From contig JAHZHL010000040.1 in the NCBI GenBank assembly GCA_019420305.1, forward strand, positions 1 to 43,150: a DNA stretch of 43,150 nt. The letters are read 5' to 3'. Source of the DNA: Bacillota bacterium (GTDB taxonomy: Bacteria; Bacillota; Clostridia; Peptostreptococcales; Anaerovoracaceae). This document shows, piece after piece, positions 37,596 through 43,150 of this stretch (position 1 is its first letter; each line of letters begins with the position of its first letter). The translations under genes were made by a program, and so were the position numbers. A model generated the notes under the pieces. The model searched no databases and was not told the DNA's origin. It saw only the letters and a program-made list of their open reading frames with translations.

Positions 37596-38300
37596 TTATT
37601 TTTGTTTGCTGTAATCTCGTTCCCCAAAAATTGCCGTTCCCACGCGAATCAGATTGGAACCCTCCAAAATCGCTACTTCAAAATCATGGGACATGCCCAT
37701 GGAAAGATATTGAAAATCCAACCGTTCATGCTCAATCTTGCTGTATTGATCGTAAAGCTTTTTCACTTCCGCGAAATAGACGCGTATATCATTGGGATCT
37801 TCCGCAAAAGGCGCGATGCACATCAACCCACGGATTTTGATATTCGGACAGTTCTCCAGGATTCTGCGGATCAGTTCTTCTGTCTCGTCCGTGGAAATCC
37901 CAAATTTGCTCTCTTCCTGAGCGGAATTGACCTGAATCAGAATATCCATTGTAATTCCATGCTGTCCCGCCCGTTTATTAATCTCTTCCGCAAGCTTATA
38001 GGAGTCTACGGAATGAATCATGGAAACCTTGTCAATGATATATTTTACCTTGTTTGTCTGCAGATGTCCAATCATATGCCACCTGACCGGCTTGACAAAG
38101 TCGTATTTGTCCATGATCTCCTGAACCTTATTTTCGCCGATATCAGTCAGTCCGGCATCAATGCCTTCGTTGATTTCGTCCGCGCTTCTGGTCTTGGTCA
38201 CGCCTACCAGAAGAATATCGGCTCCATTCCTCCCGCACTGCTTCGCGGCCGCTTCTTTTCGCTCGTTGACTTTTTCAATATTTTCTTTTATTGTACTCAT
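37596..38300 (-). CDS. YggS family pyridoxal-phosphate homeostasis protein
   Basis: 234 residues. A PLP-binding TIM-barrel: LLVGVTKTRSADEINEGIDA with the PLP lysine, IGENKVQEIMDKYDF, WHMIGHLQTNKVKYI, VDSYKLAEEINKRAG and a last motif LSMGMSHDFEVAILEGSNLI. It buffers PLP and affects amino-acid metabolism. GAGGTG with seven bases of spacing fixes the ATG at 38300; an upstream TTG is in frame but less likely. It is followed by sepF as in most Firmicutes. Confidence 0.95.
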   Translation of the reverse strand: MSTIKENIEKVNERKEAAAKQCGRNGADILLVGVTKTRSADEINEGIDAGLTDIGENKVQEIMDKYDFVKPVRWHMIGHLQTNKVKYIIDKVSMIHSVDSYKLAEEINKRAGQHGITMDILIQVNSAQEESKFGISTDETEELIRRILENCPNIKIRGLMCIAPFAEDPNDIRVYFAEVKKLYDQYSKIEHERLDFQYLSMGMSHDFEVAILEGSNLIRVGTAIFGERDYSKQK

Positions 38301-38314
38301 TTTCAATCACCTCA

Positions 38315-39313
38315 TCAGGACCCCTTTCCTGGCCTTTTCAGAATTTCATCGTACACATTGATCGTATCGACTGTGTTCCCGTCTTCATCTGTAAAGGAAC
38401 CGTCTTCCAGCACAGAATACTCTCCATCGCTCGCGATCACCTGGATTCTGGTAAACGCAAAATCACCGTTAGTCTGCCGCACCATCACTCCGGTTTCTCC
38501 ATCCCTGATCGTAATCGCTCCGTTCTCCACAATCAGTCCGTCATACTCCTGAGAAACAAGCCTTGCTTCCTCAATGCGGCTTTTGGCGAAGGACGCATAA
38601 TACTGATTCGAGCGAAGTGTAAGCTTCCACTGTTCGCCGTCTTCCGTGATATCCTGGACGGTTGCTGTCACATCGCCGTCCGGTAGCTGCACAGTCACAT
38701 CATTTCCCACTTCATATCTGGCAATACTTGCTGCTTCTACCCAACACAGCAGATACCAGTTTTCGTTATCGCAGATTTTAAAAAGCGGCTCGGTCTGAAG
38801 CGTGGTTTCACGTTTCAGGGCTTTGGCCTCTATCTGCAAATCCTTTACATTTTTGTAGCGGAGCTGATCCATTGTGTCCGGTGAAAAAAAGTTCTCATAT
38901 CCGTCGGCGTAATAGCTGAGAACCCCGCTGGACTGCGCTTCACAGCTTACAGTCTGCACAACATGATCCCCCAGCTGCTTGATCACATCTTTATATTCCG
39001 AGTCTTCCTTCGAATTCTTTTTTGAGGAATCTCCCCCTCCGCCTTCTGTCAGCTTCAGAACCGTTGTGCCCTTGCGGATATGGACTCCTTCCCTCACTTT
39101 GTAATCAAGTGAGCCCGCTTCCCCTGCTTCATACACAGTCTCATTCCGGACAAAGTAACAGGTTGTTTCCTCTGTAACCTGAAGCGTTCCCGCCTCTACA
39201 ACCTCCGTTGTGTCGAAGAGTCCGGTGGCTTTTGGAATCACGTAAATCGCAATATATAGTACGATCAGTGCCAGAACGAATACATATATGGGTTTTCTGT
39301 TTTTTTTCGCCAT
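38315..39313 (-). CDS. HlyD-like membrane-anchored protein of the division cluster
   Basis: 332 residues. A basic N-terminus and one membrane span at about 8-28 (YVFVLALIVLYIAIYVIPKA) leave the rest outside. Lipoyl/barrel-sandwich-like elements (SLDYKVREGVHIRKGTTVLK; EAQSSGVLSYYADGYENFF; VGNDVTVQLPDGDVTATVQD) resemble HlyD/membrane-fusion proteins, although no transporter partner is adjacent. A Gly/Ser/Lys loop lies at about 92-108. Proteins of this kind are regularly found just before yggS-sepF in Clostridia, suggesting a division- or wall-related role. GGAGAGAG precedes the ATG. The gene has its own promoter (39333-39361) and is the first of the division operon. Confidence 0.8.
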   Translation of the reverse strand: MAKKNRKPIYVFVLALIVLYIAIYVIPKATGLFDTTEVVEAGTLQVTEETTCYFVRNETVYEAGEAGSLDYKVREGVHIRKGTTVLKLTEGGGGDSSKKNSKEDSEYKDVIKQLGDHVVQTVSCEAQSSGVLSYYADGYENFFSPDTMDQLRYKNVKDLQIEAKALKRETTLQTEPLFKICDNENWYLLCWVEAASIARYEVGNDVTVQLPDGDVTATVQDITEDGEQWKLTLRSNQYYASFAKSRIEEARLVSQEYDGLIVENGAITIRDGETGVMVRQTNGDFAFTRIQVIASDGEYSVLEDGSFTDEDGNTVDTINVYDEILKRPGKGS

Positions 39314-39332
39314 AATCTCTCTCCACTAGTAC

Positions 39333-39361
39333 ATTTTACACTAAATGCCTGATCCTTTCAA
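39333..39361 (-). promoter_or_regulatory. Sigma-A promoter of the HlyD-yggS-sepF-divIVA operon
   Basis: TTGAAA, 17 bases, TAAAAT on the minus strand. It lies right behind the trmD stop codon, with no terminator in between. Confidence 0.75.
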
Positions 39362-39365
39362 CGTA

Positions 39366-40106
39366 TCATCCGTCTATTTCCAATATTTTCTCCAATATTT
39401 TCTTTTCTTCTTTAGTCAGACTTTCCCCTTTTGATAAAAACTTCCGGAACAGATCCGGTCTCCGCTGCTTTGTCAGCCGAAGGGACTGTTCCAGTTTCCA
39501 CAGATGAATGTTCTTATGGTTGCCACTCACCAAAACCTCGGGGACTTCCATATCCCTGTAGTTTCTGGGCTTCGTATACTGCGGATACTCTAAAAGCCCG
39601 GAATAAACAGACTCATCCAGGGCGGCATGTCTGCTGCTGAGAACATCCGGAATCATTCTGGCGACCGAATCAATCAGTACCATGGCGGGAAGTTCCCCTC
39701 CGGTCAGTACATAATCACCGATGGAGACCTCCTCCATATTCCAGTAATCCAAAATACGTTGATCCACACCTTCGTAGTGTCCGCAGAGAATCACCAATTC
39801 CTTTTCCTGCGCCAGCTGCTGAATCAGTTCCTGATCCAGGATTCTGCCGCGCGGCGACATATAAAGGCTTCGTTTCCCCTCTGCCTTCACAGCTTCCATA
39901 GCCCGGAACACCGGATCGGCCAGCAGTACCATGCCGGCGCCGCCTCCAAATGGATAATCGTCTGCCCTTTTATGTTTGTCCACACTGTAATCCCGAATAT
40001 TGGTAAGACGAATATCCAGAATTCCTTTTTCGCCTGCTTTTCCCAGTATACTGCTTGTCACTGCCGTAAACATCTCCGGAAACAGGGTCAGAATATCAAT
40101 GTTCAT
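39366..40106 (-). CDS. trmD: tRNA (guanine-N1)-methyltransferase
   Basis: 246 residues. It methylates G37 in tRNAs with SAM. The trefoil-knot motifs are present: MNIDILTLFPEMF at the start, DDYPFGGGAGMVL, LVILCGHYEGVDQRILDYW, and IGDYVLTGGELPAMVLIDSV. The C-terminal domain has VLVSGNHKNIHLWK. GAGGG fixes the ATG at 40106 (four codons inside the longest frame). It follows rimM by eight bases. No rplS follows, unlike the usual order. Confidence 0.97.
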   Translation of the reverse strand: MNIDILTLFPEMFTAVTSSILGKAGEKGILDIRLTNIRDYSVDKHKRADDYPFGGGAGMVLLADPVFRAMEAVKAEGKRSLYMSPRGRILDQELIQQLAQEKELVILCGHYEGVDQRILDYWNMEEVSIGDYVLTGGELPAMVLIDSVARMIPDVLSSRHAALDESVYSGLLEYPQYTKPRNYRDMEVPEVLVSGNHKNIHLWKLEQSLRLTKQRRPDLFRKFLSKGESLTKEEKKILEKILEIDG

Positions 40107-40114
40107 AATTGCCC

Positions 40115-40612
40115 TCACAGTTCCAGAAGACCTTCCGGCAGCCTTACCCGGATCGTCTTCTGTTCCGGGTCTACATCCAGTACAAACTCTCTGACAACCG
40201 GCAGCAGAATCTTTCTGCCTTCTTCCAGCCGGATTTCATAAAGATCCTGAGCGCTGTTCTGAAGCACATTGTTCAGAGTTCCCAGAGACTGTCCTTTTTC
40301 ATCGAGTACTTTCATGCCGATCAAATCCCGGATGTAATAGGTACCTTCCGGAAGCTCCGCCAGATCCGTTTCTTCGATATATATGCCTTTATTTTTCTGC
40401 GCTTCTGAAGCATTTCGGTCTTCAATCCCGCGCAGCTTCAGAATTGCCACGTTTCCGTGGTAGCGAACATTCTGGATCTCCCGCGGTTCCTCCTCGACCC
40501 AGATACGCTCCAGTTCTTCAAACCGTTCTTTTCGATCTGTGTAGCAGTAAACCTTCACTTCCCCCTTGAGGCCTACCGCGTTTACAATTTTTCCAATTAA
40601 AATTTTTTCCAT
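40115..40612 (-). CDS. rimM: Ribosome maturation factor RimM
   Basis: 165 residues. It assists 30S head maturation by binding S19. The RimM N-domain starts MEKILIGKIVNAVGLKGEVK and contains KLRGIEDRNASEAQKNKGIY; the PRC-barrel C-domain has YYIRDLIGMKVLDEKGQSLG and ILLPVVREFVLDVD. GGGGAA precedes the ATG at 40612; the longer frame upstream reads through an intergenic hairpin and is rejected. It is followed by trmD. Confidence 0.95.
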   Translation of the reverse strand: MEKILIGKIVNAVGLKGEVKVYCYTDRKERFEELERIWVEEEPREIQNVRYHGNVAILKLRGIEDRNASEAQKNKGIYIEETDLAELPEGTYYIRDLIGMKVLDEKGQSLGTLNNVLQNSAQDLYEIRLEEGRKILLPVVREFVLDVDPEQKTIRVRLPEGLLEL

Positions 40613-40635
40613 GTTTCCCCGTCTATATATAGCAG

Positions 40636-40673
40636 AGGCACATACTCCCGCGCCTTGCGGGAAACATGTGCCT
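40636..40673. repeat. Strong hairpin between khpA and rimM
   Basis: AGGCACAT / ATGTGCCT outer arms and an inner TCCCGC/GCGGGA stem with a five-base loop. No T-run follows on either strand, so it is not a usual terminator; it may be an RNA-processing or stability element within the operon mRNA. Confidence 0.6.
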
Positions 40674-40690
40674 TTCCATCTCTTTTCCAA

Positions 40691-40924
40691 CTATTGAACA
40701 ATTTCTACTACAACTTTCTGGCCGGCCTTCGTAGCTGCCGCTTTTACGACAGTGCGGAGGGCTTTGGCAATCCGCCCCTGTTTACCGATGACCTTTCCCA
40801 TGTCTTCCGGAGCGACTTTCAGCTGTATTACCGTTGTCTGCTGCTTGCCAGCGGATTCCGTAACTTCAACGGCGTCCGGATTGTCAACCAGCGACCTGGC
40901 AATCGCGCGAACCAATTCTGTCAT
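40691..40924 (-). CDS. khpA: KH-domain RNA-binding protein KhpA
   Basis: 77 residues, a single KH domain with the GKQG loop in MGKVIGKQGRIAKALRTVV. It starts MTELVRAIARSLVDNPDAV as in other Firmicutes. With KhpB (not in the window) it binds RNA and influences division and cell size. It sits between rpsP and rimM as expected. Confidence 0.95.
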   Translation of the reverse strand: MTELVRAIARSLVDNPDAVEVTESAGKQQTTVIQLKVAPEDMGKVIGKQGRIAKALRTVVKAAATKAGQKVVVEIVQ

Positions 40925-40941
40925 AAGAACTCACCGCTTTC

Positions 40942-41181
40942 TTACAGGATGCCTGTTTTCTTGAAAAGACCTCTGACCGTATCGGTCGGCTGCGCGCCTG
41001 TCCCCAGCCATTTTTTCGCTTTTTCTTCATCAATCCGGATGTCAGCCGGGTCTGTCAGAGGGTTGTAGTAACCAATCTCCTCAATGAATTTTCCGTCTCT
41101 CGGCGCGCGGGAATCCGCTACTACCACTCTGTAAAACGGTTTTTTGTGCGCACCCATTCTCTTTAATCTGATTTTTACCAT
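40942..41181 (-). CDS. rpsP: Ribosomal protein S16
   Basis: 79 residues. The signature MVKIRLKRMGAHKKPFYRVV followed by ADSRAPRDGKFIEEIGYYNP is unmistakable. AGGAGG fixes the ATG at 41181 rather than one seven codons upstream. Placed between ffh and khpA. Confidence 0.97.
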   Translation of the reverse strand: MVKIRLKRMGAHKKPFYRVVVADSRAPRDGKFIEEIGYYNPLTDPADIRIDEEKAKKWLGTGAQPTDTVRGLFKKTGIL

Positions 41182-41242
41182 TTTTTTCTTCCTCCTAAAC
41201 ACTCTTTCATTTTTTCTATTTTAAACTCAAGTTTTCCCTGAA

Positions 41243-42583
41243 TTAAAAACCTCGGAACATACGGTTCATTCTGCCCGCTCCGCCTTTTCCGGAGAATTGT
41301 TTCATCATTTTTTTCGCTTCTCCGTACCGTTTTACCAGCGAATTAATCTTGCTGACCGGCTGTCCGCTTCCCGCGGAAATGCGACGTCTTCTGCTGGCGT
41401 TGAGAATGGAAGGGTTCTCCCGTTCCTCTCTCGTCATGGACTGAATGATCGCCTCCATTTGCACAAATTCGCGCTCACTTTTCTCTACATCCACATTTTT
41501 CATGGCATTGGAATTCATGCCCGGGATCATTCCCATCAGCTTGGTAATGCCGCCCATTTTTTTAATCTGGCCCATCTGTTCCAGAAAATCCTCTAACGTA
41601 AACTGGTTCTTGCGGATTTTCTTTTCCAGAGCCGCTGCCTGTTCATCATCGTAGTTCTGCTCCGCCTGTTCGATGAGAGACAGCATATCTCCCATCCCCA
41701 GAATCCGGCTTGCCATCCGCTCCGGATGGAAGGGCTCGAGGGCGTCGAATTTTTCACCGACACCGATGAATTTAATCGGCTTTCCGGTTACTTTTTTCGC
41801 CGAAAGCGCGGCGCCACCTCTGGAATCGCCGTCCATCTTTGTCATAATGATGCCGTCGATTCCCAGTTTTTCATTAAAGCCTTCCGCCGCGTTGACTGCG
41901 TCCTGCCCGGTAAGCGCGTCGACTACCAGCAGAATTTCATGAGGTTTGACTGCCTGTTTGATGGTAACAAGCTCGTCCATCAGGGCCTCGTCAATCTGCA
42001 GACGGCCTGCCGTATCGACAATGAGCACGTTATAGCCTTTCCGCTCCGCTTCGTTCATAGCCGCAAGGGCGATCTTTTCCGGTTCTTTGCAGTCCCTCAT
42101 AGTGAAGACCGGCGTATCTACGGCCTTCCCTACGACTTCCAGCTGATCGATGGCTGCCGGCCGATAAATGTCGCAGGCGCACAGCATCGGTTTTTTGCCG
42201 TTTTTCTTAAGGTAGGCCGCCAGTTTTCCGCAGGTGGTCGTCTTACCGGTACCCTGCAGTCCCACCATAAGCAGTACCGTAAATCCGCGGGGCGAATAAG
42301 TCAGTTTACTGCCCGCGCCGCCCATCAGTTCGGTCAGCTCCCGGTCTACAATTTTGATCACCTGCTGGGCCGGAGTCAGACTTTTCATGACTTCTTCGCC
42401 CAGGGCTTTTTCTTTCACGGACTGGACAAATTCTTTCACCACTTTAAAGTTTACATCCGCTTCCAGCAGCGCGAGTTTGACCTCGCGCATGGCGTCATTG
42501 ATATCTTTTTCACTCAGAGAGCCTTTGCCTTTCAGGTTTTTAAAGACGCCCTGAAGCTTTTCTGATAATCCTTCAAATGCCAT
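41243..42583 (-). CDS. ffh: Signal recognition particle protein Ffh
   Basis: 446 residues. It recognises signal sequences with the SRP RNA and docks with FtsY. The N-domain (MAFEGLSEKLQGVFKNLKGK), G-domain with GLQGTGKTTTCGKLA (P-loop), DTAGRLQIDEALMDEL, TKMDGDSRGGAALS and GVGEKFDALEPFHPERMASR, and the methionine-rich M-domain (MGGITKLMGMIPGMNSNAMK; RRRRISAGSGQPVSKINSLV) are complete. Of two close ATGs the second (42583) has proper spacing from AAGGAGG. It follows ylxM by 11 bases. Confidence 0.98.
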   Translation of the reverse strand: MAFEGLSEKLQGVFKNLKGKGSLSEKDINDAMREVKLALLEADVNFKVVKEFVQSVKEKALGEEVMKSLTPAQQVIKIVDRELTELMGGAGSKLTYSPRGFTVLLMVGLQGTGKTTTCGKLAAYLKKNGKKPMLCACDIYRPAAIDQLEVVGKAVDTPVFTMRDCKEPEKIALAAMNEAERKGYNVLIVDTAGRLQIDEALMDELVTIKQAVKPHEILLVVDALTGQDAVNAAEGFNEKLGIDGIIMTKMDGDSRGGAALSAKKVTGKPIKFIGVGEKFDALEPFHPERMASRILGMGDMLSLIEQAEQNYDDEQAAALEKKIRKNQFTLEDFLEQMGQIKKMGGITKLMGMIPGMNSNAMKNVDVEKSEREFVQMEAIIQSMTREERENPSILNASRRRRISAGSGQPVSKINSLVKRYGEAKKMMKQFSGKGGAGRMNRMFRGF

Positions 42584-42594
42584 CCGCATCCTCC

Positions 42595-42951
42595 TTATTG
42601 ATCCAGACTGTCAATAATCTCTTTTATCTTCCGCAGTTTTTCCGCCGTTCTTTTATCGGTACACTCCGCCGCCAGTCCGTCAATCTCCCGGTCAATCTTT
42701 CCGATTGCCTGGCGGCTTTCCTGAAATCTGCTTACAAGTCCCAACTTTTCCTCATATCTTTGCAGCGCCTTCTCCGCCGTTTTCAGCGTATCGTGGACGC
42801 CCTGGCGGCTGATGGCAAACTCATCGGCAATTTCGGATAACGTCAGGTTTTCCTCATGATACAGTTCCATGACTTCCCGCTGCCTTTCCGTAAGCAGCTG
42901 CCCGTAAAAATCGTACAGCAGACTGGTCTGTGCAATTTCATTAAATTCCAT
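42595..42951 (-). CDS. ylxM: YlxM family HTH protein (SRP-associated)
   Basis: 118 residues. The sigma-70 region-4-like HTH at about 20-70 reads LTERQREVMELYHEENLTLS and EIADEFAISRQGVHDTLKTA. A helical tail follows. YlxM (p13) accompanies ffh in Firmicutes and affects SRP activity. GAGGAA precedes the ATG. Upstream, ftsY would be usual in many genomes, but an unrelated open frame reaches the window edge instead. Confidence 0.92.
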   Translation of the reverse strand: MEFNEIAQTSLLYDFYGQLLTERQREVMELYHEENLTLSEIADEFAISRQGVHDTLKTAEKALQRYEEKLGLVSRFQESRQAIGKIDREIDGLAAECTDKRTAEKLRKIKEIIDSLDQ

Positions 42952-42981
42952 AAGTTTATTTCCTCAATCGACAAGTCTTTT

Positions 42982-43029
42982 CACTTGACACTAGTATAGT
43001 TTACAAAAAAGCGCCGGGGCTGTCAAGTG
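42982..43029. promoter_or_regulatory. Inverted repeat around the putative ylxM promoter
   Basis: CACTTGACA and TGTCAAGTG are perfect 9-bp arms 30 bases apart. Between them lies a minus-strand TATACT (42993-42998), the likely -10 of the ylxM operon. The minus-strand TTGACA at 43021-43026 is 22 bases from that -10, too far for a normal -35. Confidence 0.5.
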
Positions 43030-43037
43030 TTTTTGCT

Positions 43038-43150
43038 TTAAGGATCCGCACTTTGTGTATAAATCGTATAAGGAATCCGGCTGCGGGAGTCAAGCCCAAA
43101 TATGTGTGTAAATTCCTTTAGGTAGTAATTCATCAAGCTGCCAGCAACTG
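43038..43150 (-). CDS. Unrecognised open frame running into the window edge (3' end only)
   Basis: 36 codons are visible, ending ...FTHIFGLDSRSRIPYTIYTQ and SADP before a TAA at 43038. The frame is open to the last base. I do not recognise the family. It could be the C-terminus of an upstream gene or a chance frame in a conserved non-coding element; a second frame is also open for its first half. Confidence 0.3.
   Translation of the reverse strand, partial: VAGSLMNYYLKEFTHIFGLDSRSRIPYTIYTQSADP

Noticed and set aside
1..43150. CRISPR arrays, tRNA or rRNA genes, prophage or IS elements
   Set aside because: No regularly spaced repeats, tRNA-like cloverleaf with TTCGA arm, rRNA segments or transposase/integrase motifs were found by eye.

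Overview
The window reads as chromosomal DNA of a low-to-mid GC Gram-positive anaerobe of the Clostridia (Firmicutes). The evidence is strong AGGAGG ribosome binding sites, the blocks ylxM-ffh-rpsP-khpA-rimM-trmD, HlyD-yggS-sepF-divIVA-lspA-rluD, yicC-gmk-rpoZ and rpsB-tsf, an RqcH homologue, and two small proteins related to sporulation factors (a Gin-like zinc finger and a Spo0A-C-like domain). A member of the Eubacteriales or Peptostreptococcales is likely; I cannot name the genus. No rRNA, tRNA, CRISPR array or intact transposase was seen.

Layout. 1-5.3 kb: ECF sigma factor with a membrane partner, a sugar-acetyltransferase-like enzyme divergent from a LysR regulator plus FAD oxidase, and a secreted FN3 protein. 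5.3-9.9 kb: a sigma-54 module made of an M20 amidohydrolase (AbgB-like), its GAFTGA activator and an MFS carrier. Two -24/-12 promoters are visible, and palindromes GACCC-N6-GGGTC lie upstream of the amidohydrolase. 9.9-16.5 kb: nucleotidyltransferase and AEC carrier, J-domain protein, CNNM/CorC-type membrane protein, lipid-linked polysaccharide flippase, and a zinc-ribbon membrane protein with a structured leader. 16.5-21.5 kb: iron alcohol dehydrogenase, a broken flavodoxin/ferredoxin (EFR1-type) gene, flavodoxin-like lipoprotein, TetR and MerR regulators, and a paired SMR efflux pump with a MerR-type 19-bp-spacer promoter. 21.5-26.8 kb: Ogt, a carboxymuconolactone-decarboxylase-like protein, a zinc phospholipase-C-like protein, then an AT-richer zone of gene wreckage (GtrA tail and pieces of AAA/DUF4143 ATPase) and an MBL-fold hydrolase. 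26.8-43 kb: core translation, division and lipoprotein-processing genes, with small regulators in between.

How the genes work together. The right half is housekeeping: ribosome (S2, S16, EF-Ts), tRNA and rRNA modification (TrmD, RluD, RimM), protein targeting (Ffh/YlxM), ribosome rescue (RqcH), Z-ring and pole proteins (SepF, DivIVA) and signal peptidase II. The left half is accessory metabolism and transport, mostly short units each with its own regulator.

The most notable points are: the sigma-54 amidohydrolase/MFS module with its visible enhancer palindromes; a Spo0A-C-like gene that needs a -1 shift on a T6 run and is coupled by ATGA to an XRE regulator; three internally deleted or chimeric genes within about 8 kb; an lspA start codon in the loop of a terminator-like hairpin; and structured leaders before rpsB and the zinc-ribbon gene. 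Start codons were moved from the longest reading frame wherever a Shine-Dalgarno sequence or promoter position decided it; each entry says so.
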